A DNA stretch of 64,000 nt from Moniliella sp. 'wahieum' (GCA_003971905.1 RSEE01000133.1:1-64000); one strand, 5' to 3'. Counted from the stretch's first letter, positions 10,927-22,390 are shown. Notes: generated from the sequence alone by a model not told the origin. Program-made: numbers and translations.

Positions 10927-12095
10927 ATGGTTCGTCCCCCTCCTGCCCCTCCCCCTGGCGGCTAGCCCTGACCGCTGGCGCTTCGCTTTCCTAGCAGTCC
11001 GCCCCGCGCACCGTCTCCGCCCGCGAGTGGGACAAGGCGCTGAACCGGGAGGCGCGTGTGAGCCGGAACGACGTCAACCGGCTGGTGATGGACTACCTTG
11101 TAGTTGAAGGGTACCAATCGGCAGCCGAAGCGTTTGCGAGGGAGACGGGCCAGGTTCCCGGTGTAGACCTGGGGTCCATATCGAGCCGAATGCGGATCCG
11201 CACGGCGGTGCAAGCGGGCGATATGGCGAGTGCTGTGGACCAAGTGAACGAGTTGGATCCTACGGTGCTAGACTGTGATCCTGCACTCCTGTTCCGTGTG
11301 CAACAACAACATTTGATTGAGCTGATTCGGGAGGGAGATCCCCTGGCTGCCATGACGTTTGCCACGTGCGAGTTGGCCGGTGTGTGCGAGGAGAACCCGG
11401 CCCTGCTACCGCTGTTGGAACAGACTATGGCGCTACTGGTATTTGACCTGACACCAACCCCAGCATCTGCCTCTGCTCTCGAACGGTAGCAAACCGCGCA
11501 GACCACGTCGCGTCCCACCCCACCTGACGAAGTGGCACAGCTACTTACGCCTGCCCACCGACTGCAAACGGCCGACGAACTGAACGCGGCCATCTTAGCT
11601 TCCCAAAGCCAGACGCGCCATCCGAAACTGGTGCAACTACTGCGCACGATGCTATTTGGTGAGCAGGTGCTGGGTCCCACAGGTCTTGGGCACACCGACT
11701 TCCCCCACCTGGACATGAGCTTGGTCTTGGACCCTACGTCTACGCCAGCCGCGTCCGCACAGGAGGCAGATGCACGCGGCCGCGAGACGTGTCGGGAGGT
11801 ACAGATGACGGGACCGCTAGCCCACTGGTATCGGGCCGGCCTGGACAGGACCCGTGGCAAGCGTCCGCCCTGTCTGGCACTACGCACAACGTGCGGGATG
11901 GCAGTGCCCGCCGGCCTGATGTGGGTTCTGAGGCTATGGTTCTCTGACGGAATACGACACGACAGCGTGGGCGAGGTAACAAGAGATACAAGAGACTTTA
12001 CTTTGTTGTATATTGAGGTTGGAGCCAAAAAGCGAAAAAGCGAAAAAGCGAAAAAGCGAACAAGCGAACAAGCGATCTACGATTTGAGCATGTGA
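10927..12095 (+). CDS. GID8: GID8-type LisH/CTLH protein of the GID/CTLH ubiquitin ligase
   Basis: The family forms a scaffold subunit of the GID (CTLH) E3 ligase that degrades gluconeogenic enzymes. The sequence shows a LisH segment (DVNRLVMDYLVVEGYQSAAEAF), a CTLH segment ending LLFRVQQQHLIELIREG, and the CRA region with MALLVFD and RLQTADELNAAIL. No in-frame upstream ATG exists without splicing. An ATG at 10927-10929 followed by an intron at 10930-10997 (donor GTTCGT, branch CTGAC, acceptor TAGCAG) joins exactly in frame to SAPRTVSAREWDKAL, so the first coding exon would be only the ATG. An in-frame TAG at 11487 interrupts the CRA region, and the same frame continues as recognisable GID8 sequence afterwards. 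The C-terminus is not settled; the frame runs to 12095 through an AAAAAGCG microsatellite, probably past the real stop. Confidence 0.8.
12025..12075. repeat. AAAAAGCG / AACAAGCG octamer repeat
   Basis: Several near-identical 8-bp units lie at the presumed 3' end of the GID8 gene. The open frame through them (Lys/Arg/Ser-rich) is probably not translated. Confidence 0.8.
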
Positions 12096-12327
12096 GGATA
12101 TTCACCTGACCGTGGGAAAGAAGCAAAGGCCCGCAAGGAAGGCAGGAAAAACGACGGCTGAGTTCCTCTCGCCTGCCCAGATGCATGCAGGCGTAGGCCC
12201 AGGATGGTGGCTGGCCCTAACCCCCACGCTGGGGGAGGGTCAGGAGAGAGCTATGGGCAAACCGGGTTTGAGCCAAATGGCTTGATCAGAGACGCAGAGA
12301 AGAAGCAAGAGCTACGCTGTGCACACC

Positions 12328-12424
12328 GGCGAGATAGCGAAGTGGTTAACGCGCTGTGTTCAGGATTGAGGTGTAGTCTGTACCGCAGTCCTCCGGGGCG
12401 TGGGTTCGAATCCCACTCTCGTCA
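12328..12424 (+). tRNA. tRNA-Leu(CAG) with intron
   Basis: The acceptor GGCGAGA pairs with TCTCGTC. The D arm is GCG/CGC around AAGTGGTTAA. The anticodon stem CTGTG/CGCAG encloses TTCAGG plus an intron of about 19 nt, giving anticodon CAG. A long variable arm (TCCTCCGGGGC) identifies a type II tRNA, and the T arm is GTGGG/CCCAC around TTCGAAT. Confidence 0.93.
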
Positions 12425-12425
12425 A

Positions 12426-12440
12426 TCTTTTGCTCTTTTT
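12426..12440 (+). terminator. Pol III terminator of tRNA-Leu
   Basis: T-runs (TCTTTTGCTCTTTTT) begin two bases after the tRNA 3' end. Confidence 0.8.
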
Positions 12441-13561
12441 CTGCTAGTTCTCCCCTTAACCTAACATTCTAGGCCTTTTGCCATTCTCCTGTGCGCGTCT
12501 TGCTGCCCTCCGTGCTCTCGATCAGCCACCCAGCCACACTGGAAAATGCCAGTGGCAAGGTTTGATCAGGGGCAGTACCAACAAGGCAGGATACGGGTAG
12601 CGAAACAGCCCGTTCCACTGGGAAGCTCTTCCGCACGAGAAGCGGTTTCGAGGTCAAAGGCGCAGTCCACGTCTCTTGGTCTAGTACTTAGCCGTTCTTG
12701 CGCATTTTGACACCCCAATAAGTCGCGCATGGTGTACCCCCCGGGGAAGGGTGCTGGGCCCCCACTTTCTCGCCACACGGGAGGTGGGAGTAACCTGCGT
12801 CACATGCCTATTCGAACATCCTCTGATCCCAAAAGAGCCCAAAGTAGGACTACGGTATGTCGGTGCCGCGTCGGGGGCATGAAGCGGCATCCGGTGTGTG
12901 ACCGACATTTCAGTTGGTATAGGGCCCCCCGGGGGGGGGTATAATATACAATTTGTACCGTTTAGCCATGTGGTTTAACATGCCCTTAACGAGCCTATAA
13001 TCCGGCCTCACGGGTGCATTATAGTCCTGCTAGTGGGAAGGGTCCCTGAAGCACTCTACGATCTCTGGCATGGACAACTTCTCCTGTAGTTAACACGGAG
13101 TCTCCCTTGCATTCAAGTTCTTGTGCGATCTGCGGGCCAAACCAGTTATTGGCGGGCGCAGGGATCACTTCTGCTTCTTGTTCGCACGGCACAGGCCTTT
13201 TTGTCGCTTGAGGAAGCTACCAAGTTTTCTCATACCGCTTCCCGGAATCGTCTCCCCTCCCCTTCAACCCGGCTCGTGCGGCCACCAGGCTGGTGGCTGT
13301 CTCAGTACATTGAACCAGGGCTCAAATGTCCAGCCAGGCCCACTGAACGTACTGACGAGAGAAACTGCGAAAAAGCGCCCCTGCAAGGACTATGCATCCC
13401 CCAACCTACCGTTGACGCGGCCTAGGATACTAGGATACCTGCAAGCTACGATGGGGATCGGAACATCACGTCGTGCTTCTCATTCCTTCTTCTTCTGCTC
13501 CAAACCAAGGGGATGGGGGTGGGGGGGGCATACCCCAGCCCCTGCCCGAGAGGAAGATGGC
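12441..13561. other. Intergenic region, no gene seen
   Basis: About 1.1 kb with no conserved ORF. It contains a near-palindromic C6/G9 run followed by TATAATATA (12925-12952). No RNA gene family was recognised. Confidence 0.45.
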
Positions 13562-14973
13562 TTAGGTATTAGGCCGGCGATCGAAACGGCGGTTGATGCC
13601 GCCCAGGAGGGCTTTAACGATCAAGTCGTACGACAAGGCCATTCCGCTAGCTGGGGTGGTATCCACCATATCGCGTACGTGACCTTGGGAGCTTAATCGT
13701 TCATCGAGCGTCTGGAGGAATCGTGTGGCATCGGGGTCGTCGCCCACTTGGACAAAGGAGAATCCCAATTGAGATAGGGGGAAGTGATTCTGATCGAGAC
13801 GACGAGCAATGGTGAGCAAGACTTGGTCCACGTCGTCGGTAGCTGCTCCGTCAGTGAGGATGAGGTAATTGCGTTTGCGAGGCTCGACAGGTCCGTGGGG
13901 ACCTGCACCAATAGGTTGAATAGGTTGGCCAGTCGCACGAGCATGTTTAGCGCACTCGATGGCGTCAAGGTAGTCCAACATGAGTTCTTCGATCTTTGCT
14001 CCCGTCGGAGTCGCGCCATCGGGCACAACACTATCGAACAAAGCGCGGATAGCACCAGGATCCGTGCAGGCAAGCAAGCTGCGTGGGGAATTGAGGAAAT
14101 GAACATCGATCCCATCGGGATTTACGAGCGACCAAGCTAGCCAAACCAGCCAACGCTTCGCGCGCTTCGTGCCACCGACTAGGCCCGCCCGATGACCGAC
14201 TCAGTTGCATAGAACCACTGTCGTCCACAATGATGACCGTGTCAAACGCTTTCAGTAGGTCCAATGGGTCTCTGCCAAAGGCGCTGGCCCAGGACCTGAG
14301 GACATAGTTGATGGCCCCACCGCCTCATTCGTCCCACTTGTCCCACTTGTCCCACTTGACATAAGCCCGGACCTAACGCGCCCAACGCAGCTGCTCCCAC
14401 TGCTACCCCGGCCATGACTGGTGCGTACCCCCCCGCTCACCCGCCGGGTTGGCCGGGGGATAACCGCCACTAGTTGGGCCTGCGGGGGGGTACCCGCCAT
14501 TGCTCCCGTTCGGGGGAGGGTAGCCGCCACTGCTCTGGTTGGGGGGAGGATAGCTGCCGCTGCTCTGATTGGGCGGAGGGTAACCGCCACTGCTTTGACT
14601 CGGGGGGGGATAACCTCCAGTTTGGTTCGGCGGAGGGTAGCCTCCACTGCTCCCGTTCGGGGAGGGTAGCCGCCACTGCTCTGGTTCGGGGGAGGATAGC
14701 CTCCACTTTGGTTTGGCGGAGGATAGCCTCCAGTTTGGCTGGGCGGAGGATAACCTCCACTTTGACTCGGGGGAGGGTATCCACCTACTTTGACTCGGAG
14801 GAGGATAGCCTCCACTTTGGTTTGGCGGAGGGTAGGCGGCATAGGCTTGGTTGGATGGCGGGTAAGCAGGGTAGCCAGGGGCGGCGGTGCCGAAGGGCGC
14901 GGGGGGCTGGCCGGGGCGGGGCGCCGGTGGGGTTCTGCGATGCGTACGTGTACGCGTATGGTTCGAAGGCCAT
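13562..14973 (-). CDS. Von Willebrand factor A domain protein with GGYPPPxQ repeats
   Basis: The ATG at 14973 opens MAFEPYAYTYAS and a long proline-rich region made of GGYPPPNQS/GGYPPPSQS units (about 14400-14860). A VWA domain follows: DTVIIVDDSGSM supplies the MIDAS DxSxS. After a frame break near 14115 the sequence reads DGIDVHFLN, then ACTDPGAIRALFDSVVPDGATPTGAKIEELM, and NYLILTDGAATDD with the conserved Asp of the third MIDAS loop. The end, MVDTTPASG and ALLGGINRR, matches a fungal VWA family of unknown role, predicted to be a metal-dependent protein-binding module. At least three frame breaks occur, several inside the repeats where runs of C are common. Resemblance to the family is clear; function is not. 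Confidence 0.85.
14400..14865 (-). repeat. In-frame 27-30 bp minisatellite coding GGYPPP(N/S)Q(S/T)
   Basis: About 15 variable copies of a 27 to 30 bp unit lie inside the VWA gene. Similar copies appear in all three frames of the strand, indicating several internal indels in the displayed sequence. Confidence 0.9.
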
Positions 14974-15716
14974 GGCGGAGGTGCTGCGGTGCGGGCTGGC
15001 GCTGAGGACGGAGGGAGGACGGAGGGAAGTACCAAGTGCGGGTCCTGCTCGGTCCAAGCAGGTGGTGGGGAGCCAGCTGGCCGGGCGGGCGTTGCTAAAG
15101 GGCAAACTTGACCAGGCCACACCCTACTAGTTACTATTCCTCACCCACAGCTGCGCAGCGTCGATCTTAATCTTTCAGATTTCGGATTTCAGCTTTCAGA
15201 TCGCACGCGTCACCAATGCACGATGCATGACGCACATGGAGGAATGAAAGATTCCAGTCCAGCAGCTAACGTCTAACCCTCGCTTTGCTTTTACTCTAAG
15301 CAAGCCACTACGCCCGCACTCGCCCGAGCCACACGCACGCGCGCTGCGGGTCGTCGCTAGGTGCCTGACCCATCCGAATGCGAATGCGGACGCGAGAGGG
15401 GGACTTGGTACTTAGGACTTAGGACTTGGTGGCGAGGCTCGACCCAGACCCAGAATGCGCATTGCCTACGCCCCGAGACCGAGGCAGCAAGAACGGGAGA
15501 CTGACGTCCACCGTCCCCCTCGCCAAGTGAGGACGTTGGCACAGCTACCGCCTACTGGATACTATGGGGTTCCCTGTGGCAAGCCAGCCGGGTGTCAGGG
15601 ATGCGCGGAGCGCGAAATGCAAGCACGGGCCACGTTCAATCACAGAACGAGGGGGGGGGGGGGACAGGGCAGACGAATGAAAGGGAAAGAAAAGAAATTA
15701 TGATGTCGATCATGGA
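14974..15716. other. Intergenic region between two minus-strand genes
   Basis: No gene is supported. A 14-base G run lies at about 15649-15662, a TTAGGACTTAGGACTTGG repeat at 15413-15430 and a TGCACGATGCATGAC motif at about 15217-15231. Confidence 0.45.
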
Positions 15717-16990
15717 TCATGGATCATGGGGGTAAGCCGACCCGCGCGATCTGGGATTGGACGGACCAACCGGGCCGGCGGGCTTGCCCGTGGCACGTGC
15801 GGGACCGAGGGGGAGGGGGGGAAGAGGAAGGTACATGCGAGAAAGAGAGGAAGGTGGACCTCGACGAGAGGCGAAATCAACGGCGGGAGCTAGAACCAGG
15901 TTTCTTCTCTGGCTCTTACTCTGAGCGGCCATTTGCTCGCCATAGGCATCCGCAGCTTCCCCAGCCGCATCAAAGGGGAGGAGATTCAGATCAAAGTGTT
16001 TAGCCAACAAAGGTGCTAAACTTTGATACAGTTCCTGTGGGGTCTTACCATCTTATCAATGGTGCCCGCTTGCATACCTAGTATCTCCTTCATGTGCAAC
16101 GACATATTGACGTCATTCTCCACTCTTCGCGTGTCTGACCCTCCAACTCCATTCGCCGCTGGAGCAGTTCCTCGTACGTATGTGCACCGGCGTACAGCTT
16201 GGCTTCCTCGGCCTCCGCGCGTCCAACTCCGCAAGCTCGGCCGCCAGTCTCGCCGCCTCGGCCTCGGCTTTCGTTTTCGTGGTCTTACCACTACTGGCCG
16301 AGGACGGCCCCGCTTTTGCGTTGGCATTGGATTTGGCGTTGGACTTGGCGTTGGCGTGGACTTGGCGTTCGCGTTCGCGTTCGCGCTGGCGTTAGACTTG
16401 GCGTTGGTCTTGGTCTTGGCTTGGGCCTGGGTCGCTTGCGTGGACGTATTCGCAGTACTACTTTTGCCTTTGTGGCCGTCCCAGTGCCCATCGTTTGGCT
16501 AAACTGCTTGGTCAACGCATCGACCTCAGGAGCCGGCGCTGGCGCCGGCTTCGGTGCCGGAGCAGGAGCACGAGCAGGAGCAGGCGCCGAAGCCGAACTA
16601 GAACCTCGACGCCGCTTTTGGAAGAAATTTCGCGCGCCTTGGTACGCACAGCGTCGGGGAAGCCGGTTTTAACCAAAGAGGAGTTGAAACTTGGGCGGTA
16701 CGCGGGTGGGGTGGGAGAGGGCCTAGGGGTCGATGTGGCGTGGGCTGTGGCAGGTGTAAACGAGGGGGAGCTTGTAGGCGCGCAACTGGGGAGGGACACG
16801 TGGTGCAGACACCGAGGGCAGATGCACAGGGTGGAAGATTCAGGTGCTTGCTCAGTGGCGATACGCTCGGTGCGCACTACGGCCAGTTGGTCTCGCGTGG
16901 AAAGACGGCCATGTGGAGGTGGCGGGGGGACGGTGAGGGTGGTGAGGGTGGTGAGGGTGGTGGTGGTGGTGAGGGTGGTGGTGGGCGGGC
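15717..16990 (-). CDS. Hypothetical basic coiled-coil protein, start unresolved
   Basis: The family was not recognised. Reading the minus strand across breaks gives an N-terminal Ser/Thr/Pro-rich part, then a Lys/Arg patch next to an Ala-Pro repeat (about 16530-16610). A low-complexity Asn/Ala/Lys segment follows, coded by a degenerate 12-bp repeat (16318-16430). Next is a predicted coiled coil: KAEAEAARLAAELAELDARR, then YEELLQRRMELEGQTREEW. After a break near 16047 the frame reads PQELYQSLAPLLAKHFDLN, then AYGEQMAAQSKSQRRN. At least three frame breaks are required. No start codon could be fixed; coding character fades above about 16990, where GGTGAGG simple repeats begin. A nuclear structural or chromatin role would fit the composition but is only a guess. 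Confidence 0.55.
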
Positions 16991-17977
16991 CGAGGGCGGG
17001 TTGGGCGTGACGCGTGACGCGTGACGCGGGTGGGTGGGTGGACGAGGTAGGGTTGGAAGGTAGGGTTGGAAGGTAGTAGGTTGGATGGGGAGGACAGTGG
17101 GAGGGGGGTTCCTTTTGAAATGGGCAAGCGGGTGAGGTGTGCAATTGAAATGTGCAATGTACAATTGAAACCGGGAACGTCAAGCTCAACCTGCAAGTTG
17201 AAGGTAAAGGATGTGAGAGGGGAGGGAGTGGGATGGGCGGGTTGGGCGGTGGGCGGTGTGGGGGGACGCACTTGCTGGAGAGCGCGCGACGCGCCCATCG
17301 GAGTGCGAGGCAAGACAGGACAGGCAGGATGGACTAGGGATGGAATCAGGATGGTCGATGGGCGCAGAGAGCGCTACCACCAAAGCGCAGGCTGCGGTTG
17401 GGCAGCCGAAAAAGCTACCCGATCCGAACGGCCGTGGCGCGTGGGGGAGGTTGCGACCCCCAATCGAGATGCTCAGCCGAGTGGATGATTGGCAACTAAC
17501 ATTGTTAATCGACAAGATCACTAAGTACTAACACTATACTCCGGCCTAAGCGCCGCCTAAAACGCTAAGCGCTAAGCGCTAAACCTAAACGCTAAACAGA
17601 AACCCTGGCGCCCCCCCGCCGCCGGGGCAATGCAAACCTTAAGCGCCAGAGCGGCGCGCGGGCCAATGGCTCACACTGCCCCCTGCGGCTGTTCCTGCGT
17701 CGGAAGGTGCAGAGCTGCCCAGCGCGTGTTGGTTGCCCCACCTCCGTCACTGGCGCCGTGCGGCGCACGTGATCCCGCGCGGCACGCGTTGGGTTGCGCA
17801 CCGCAGAACATGCCAGCTTACACTTTTCCTGCCCTGCTCTTGTGCTCTTGTCCCAGTCGCTGTCGTCTGTCGTTGCCATCGCCATCGCCATCGCCATCGT
17901 CCTCGCCATCGTCCTCGCCCTCGTCCTTGGCCTCTCCTCTCCACCGCCCATCTACCCTTCCCTGCCCTTCCCTGTCC
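16991..17977. other. Divergent intergenic region upstream of the zinc-finger gene
   Basis: It holds GGTTGGAAGGTAG repeats (17050-17080) and a CGCTAAG/CGCTAAAC cluster at 17555-17600. A CACGTG lies at 17766-17771, about 210 bp before the start codon at 17978. It probably contains promoters for both flanking genes. Confidence 0.45.
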
Positions 17978-20227
17978 ATGCCCACCACGGGCCTGCCCCC
18001 TCCGCCAGCACGGGCGAGCTACCCCGTCTCGACGTGCGACCAGCCCAACTGCACCAAAGCGTATGCCGGGCCGAACGCGGTGAGCAACCTCAAGCGGCAC
18101 AAGGCCAACGTGCACCACATCCCGCTCTCGGCGCAGCCGCGGCACACGCGGTGGGACCGTAACCCCAACCGTCCCAAGGACGGCAGGAGCGTCGCCAGCG
18201 CATGCTCGAAGCGAAGCGCAAGTATGCTCGGAAAGCGCGTGCGCGTCAAAAGGCTGCCCAACAGGCCGCACTTGCATTGGCCCTTACCCTCCCTCCTTCC
18301 GCTGCCCCTCCCGATCCCACTGGACCTTCCCACTCCCATTCCCACCTGTCTCCATCTGCTAGCTGCACTGCCTCGCCCTCCGTGCCCCTGTCTCTGCCTC
18401 TGCCCTTTAACTTGCCGCAGGCACCCAGCCTACCCCAGTCCGCTGTGCGCGGCTCAGCTGGCAACAACCTACTCTTCTACACGCCCCCCGTTCCGTCGGT
18501 GGCCTTACCGTCTCCCAATCCCTTTGCCATGCGCGCACTGAGCGTGCCCATGCCCCCGTTGCTCTGCCACCCACCTCTCCGCCCCGCGCTGGTGGAGCAG
18601 TGGCGCGACCCCACGTCCCAGACGAACAACACCCTCGGCCTGGTATCCGCTTCCCTCCCAGCTTCCCTCCCTGCTTCCCTTCCTGCTTCGGTACCTGGTT
18701 CGGCGTCTGGTTGCGTGCCGTACCCCGCACCATTTATCAGCGACACGAACGGGCTGCTCTGTGGCACATCAAGTTCTTCCCCCTTGAGCGCGGGGGGAGG
18801 ATCTAGAGGATGTATTACCTGTCCCGCGCCGGTGCAGCTAGACCATACCTGGCTACTTTGCCCGGCCCCGCCTTCGCCCGATCCTGGCCCACTGCCCATG
18901 TCCGATCCCATGTCCGATCCCATGTCCCTCTCCGTCCCCGTGGAGCGTTCTGCCAACCGTACGTCTCACACGCAAACCCAAACGCCCACCCCCGCACCTA
19001 CGCCTGCACCTGTCCCTGCGCCAGGTCAAGCTGCATGTGTTGGTGCAGGTACAGCCACCGGCACAGCCACAGCCACGGGCACAACCACAGAGACAAGCAC
19101 TGAGCCGGTCGGAGGTGGAAGTGGAAGTGGGAGTGGGAGTGGGAGTGGGAGCGGACGTCCGGCTACGGGGGACAGGAACACTAAGTCAATCAACTGGTTA
19201 TCGCCACTTGGTTCACCGCATTCGGCGTTCGGTTTTGGAGGTGCAGGCGAAGGTGACTGGCCTGCGTTCCCAGGGTTCCCAGGGTGGATGTCGGAGCAGG
19301 CAGCACGGGCTGACGATTCGTGCGCTGACGAGAGTGCGCTGAGCTTAGGTGGTATGAGCGGGACGAGCGGGGCAAGTGGGACAAGTGGGATGGGGTGTAC
19401 GAGTTGGACGAGTACATCCAGCGGGGAGGCATGCGAAACGTCGTACTCGTACTCGTACCTTGGCACACAAGCACCTACACCTAAGACCACACCTTCGCTC
19501 GGAACGTTTTCGCCGGTAGAGTGTGGTGCGGCAGAGGGTGGGTTGGGCCTGCCCTCCTTTCTCTCCACAGGTCGGATGAACAGCGTGACCTGCGCCCCTA
19601 ACATGCCCATGCCTATGCCTCTTACCCCACTCACCCCCATGGCTCCTATGGCTCCTATGGCTCCTATGGCGCCTATGACCTCGCTCACGCACACGGGTCA
19701 CACCAAGCGCGCCCCAGGGCCGCAGGGCAGTCCCACCGCAGGACCCACAGGGACCACACACACGCAGGGGAGACACAGCACCTCGGTGCCCGTGGTGGAA
19801 ATTGAAGACTGGGCGTGTGGCGCGGGAGACGTGGCCCCTGCTTCTGCTTCTGCTTCTGTGCCTGCTTCTTCACCTGCGCCTGCGTCTGCGGCTGGAGTGC
19901 GTGGCGATCAGGGGACGATGCGGGAGCTAAGTTCGGCCAACCGTGGGCCTGGGCTTGGGCTTGGGGTTGGGGCTTGGGTTGGGGTTAGGGTGGGATGTGG
20001 AGGTGGAGAAGGGTGTGCCTGTCGGGGTCGAGTTGAGGGTGGGGGTGAGTGTAGCAGAGCCAAGAGGAGAAGGGGTAGGGTGTTCCCCCGTGTCTGCTGG
20101 TACGGCTCTTGCTCCTGCCGCGTCCACTTCTACGTCCACTTCTACGTCCACTTCTACGTCCACTTCTACGTCCACTTCTACGTCCACTTCTACGTCCACT
20201 TCTACGTCGACCTACGCCTGCGGGTGA
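17978..20227 (+). CDS. C2H2 zinc-finger protein with long low-complexity tail
   Basis: The ATG at 17978 opens MPTTGLPPPPARASYP. One C2H2 finger follows: two Cys in CDQPNC and two His in HKANVHH, about residues 21-48. After a one-base break near 18190 comes a basic Ala-rich helix (QRMLEAKRKYARKARARQ). The remaining 600-plus residues are low complexity: Pro/Ser/Thr-rich, with GSGSGS, MAPMAPMAP, TSGTSG and SASASA stretches. A further break at about 19945-19985, in a GGGCTTGGG-rich segment, is inferred because the downstream frame ending at 20227 gives a natural STST repeat, whereas the long open frame to 20640 reads through non-coding CT repeats. A single finger plus a disordered tail suggests a transcriptional regulator; the targets cannot be told. 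Confidence 0.75.
20122..20216. repeat. 12-bp minisatellite, (ACTTCTACGTCC)n
   Basis: About eight nearly perfect copies lie at the 3' end of the zinc-finger gene. In the favoured frame they code alternating Ser-Thr. Confidence 0.95.
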
Positions 20228-20459
20228 CCCGCGCGCGCACGTCTCGCTCCCACCTGACCCCATCCGTGGTTCAGCGCCGTGCACAGTCGCCCCTTCGGCT
20301 AGGTTTTATCGTGCCCGTGTCGTGCCGTGCCTCTGCGACCGTGCACGGCAGAGTCGATGATGGTTTCTGGACGTTATATCTGCATCAAGTAATCTTATTG
20401 GCGAGGGAGGGAGGAAGCAGGTGTCACTACCGGCGGTGGAGAGAAGACGTTGCCCATCA

Positions 20460-20461
<2 letters not shown>

Positions 20462-20500
<39 letters not shown>
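20462..20500. repeat. CT dinucleotide microsatellite
   Basis: About 18 CT units in an almost uninterrupted tract. Confidence 0.95.
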
Positions 20501-20504
<4 letters not shown>

Positions 20505-20540
20505 TCCCACTTATCTTGTCTTTGTCTTTGTCTTATCTTT

Positions 20541-20612
20541 GTCTTCCCCACCTTGCCCATCTTGCCCACCTTGCCCATCTTGCCCACCTTGCCCATCTTG
20601 CCCACCTTGCCC
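20541..20612. repeat. 9-bp repeat CTTGCCCA(C/T)
   Basis: Eight copies alternate between CTTGCCCAT and CTTGCCCAC, forming an 18-bp higher-order unit. Confidence 0.95.
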
Positions 20613-21052
20613 GTTCCCCTCCCCGGTACCCCCTTTTTGATTCCCTTTTGGTTCCCTGTGGACCTCGATGGCTGCGTGGATGCATGGCCGCATGGGCGTT
20701 CTTCTTTCTCGTGTCTCGTGTCTCGTGTCTCGGTCCTCGGCCCTCGGTCCTGGGCTGGTGGTGGTCTCGTCCCGCCGCACCTGTTGTCTCCTGGTGGGTG
20801 TTGGCTTAAGAGACGCGGGGGTGGGACACTGTCCTGCCCTGGCCTGGGGTGGGGTCTCACGGTGGAGGTCTCCTACTAAGCCCACGAACCATTACTCATT
20901 ACTCATTCCTCCTTGGCTACGTACATCGTCAACGGTCCAAAAAAACCCAAGACCTCTTTCCCGACCCTTTTTCCCGCCCTGCAAGCCTCTGCCCCACACA
21001 CACGTCTCTGATCGGCGCACTGTACCACAGTCTCCATTTCAGTCTCCCCGTA

Positions 21053-21106
21053 TTCAGGATTCAGGATTCAGGATTCAGGATTCAGGATTCAGGATTCAGG
21101 ATTCAT
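21053..21106. repeat. 7-bp repeat GGATTCA
   Basis: About seven perfect tandem copies of ATTCAGG/GGATTCA. Confidence 0.95.
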
Positions 21107-21656
21107 CTCTCCCCGCTTGGTGCCTACCACCCCCCTCCCCCCCTGGGGAGAATTTTTTATCTCTCTCCTTCTCGTATTTATGGTGGGTCTTGGCGGGTGG
21201 TGTGGGGTTGGGTGTGGGGTTGGGTTCGGATCTCTGATATCTGATCTCTGAGATGATCTTACTAGGTCCCTCTCTCACCCACGCTGTCATGGTGCTCCTA
21301 TCCCTCTCGCGTGGATTCCTTCTCCCTTCTTCCGTTTTCCTTCTCCCTTCTGCTTCGTGACTCTTATTTACGCTTGGCCCGGTCCTGTTCCTGTTCCTCA
21401 GGTTCCTGTTCCTGTTCCTTCTTGGCTCGTTGGCCTTCTTTCTCCTTTGGGCTCATGTGACATTTCTTCCCCCTCTCCCTCTCTCCCCTCTCCCCCTCGG
21501 CCTCGGCCTCCATACATGTCCTTCTCTCTCTCTCTGTCCTGATTCTCCCCGTGCCACTCGACCTTGTGCTCCGGTCTCCACCCGTGTTACCTGTTACCCC
21601 ACCCAAAACCTACCCTTCTTATCGAACTTCCCACTCCAATCTTCCCGTTGGATATA

Positions 21657-21694
21657 GACTACTACTACTACTACTGCTACTACTACTACAGCCA
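21657..21694. repeat. CTA trinucleotide microsatellite
   Basis: About 12 CTA triplets with one CTG interruption. Confidence 0.9.
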
Positions 21695-22038
21695 GGCCAG
21701 GCGCATTCCCTCGTCAGGCACAGCCAACCAGACAGGCAGGGGTGGAGGGGCAACGCTACCCCTCAACCCCGAAACAACCAAACAATACAATCTGAACACA
21801 GAGCACAAAAGAGGGGGGTATATCCATACAATATATCCATCGGACCCAGGCACGGTAGCACAGACCTAAACCCAAACAAACAAAGTACAAGCCCACAAGC
21901 CCACAGCCACGCACGCACAGCAAGGGGCAAAGCGAAGCGCGAGCGGCCAGATAGTGGAGCGCTCAGCGCAGCACATACACGGCAGAGGAGAGTGGGTGAG
22001 GCGAGACGAGGCAGGGGTGGGGGAAGAAGCTCAAGGCT

Positions 22039-22136
22039 ATTCGCCCAAGGTTGTTCGTCCAAGGTTGTTCGCCCAAGGGTTGTTCGTCCAAGGTTGTTCG
22101 CCCAAGGGTTGTTAGCCCAAGGTTGTTCGTCCAAGG
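22039..22136. repeat. 14-15 bp repeat TTCG(T/C)CCAAGGTTG
   Basis: Seven copies, alternating TTCGTCC and TTCGCCC forms; one copy reads TTAGCCC. Confidence 0.92.
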
Positions 22137-22244
22137 CCGAATACGGCCGCAGACGTACGTGCCAACACGGGAGACGTACGAGACGTACGGCCCACGACGC
22201 AAGGGGCGAGAAGGGATAAGCTGTGGTGGTGGGACCGGGTGGGG

Positions 22245-22390
22245 TGAGCGGTGGAGTGGTGGCACGGTTGAGTGGTAGAGTGGTAGAGTGGTAGAGTGGT
22301 AGAGCGGTGGCACGCAAGAGCGGTGGAGTGACGACACGGTTGAGTGGTGGAGTGGTGGAATGGTAGCCTGGTGAAGCGGTGGAATGGCAG
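22245..22390. repeat. GAGTGGTA / GAGCGGTGG octamer-like repeat
   Basis: A degenerate array of about 16 units, most regular at 22270-22303. Confidence 0.85.

Noticed and set aside
20228-20640. Extension of the zinc-finger gene to the stop at 20640
   Set aside because: The frame would read HFYVHFYV through the 12-bp repeat and then CT and CTTGCCCAC microsatellites; the alternative frame ends naturally at 20227 after a Ser-Thr repeat.
22039-22136. CRISPR-like array
   Set aside because: Units are 14-15 bp in direct tandem without unique spacers, and the genome is eukaryotic.
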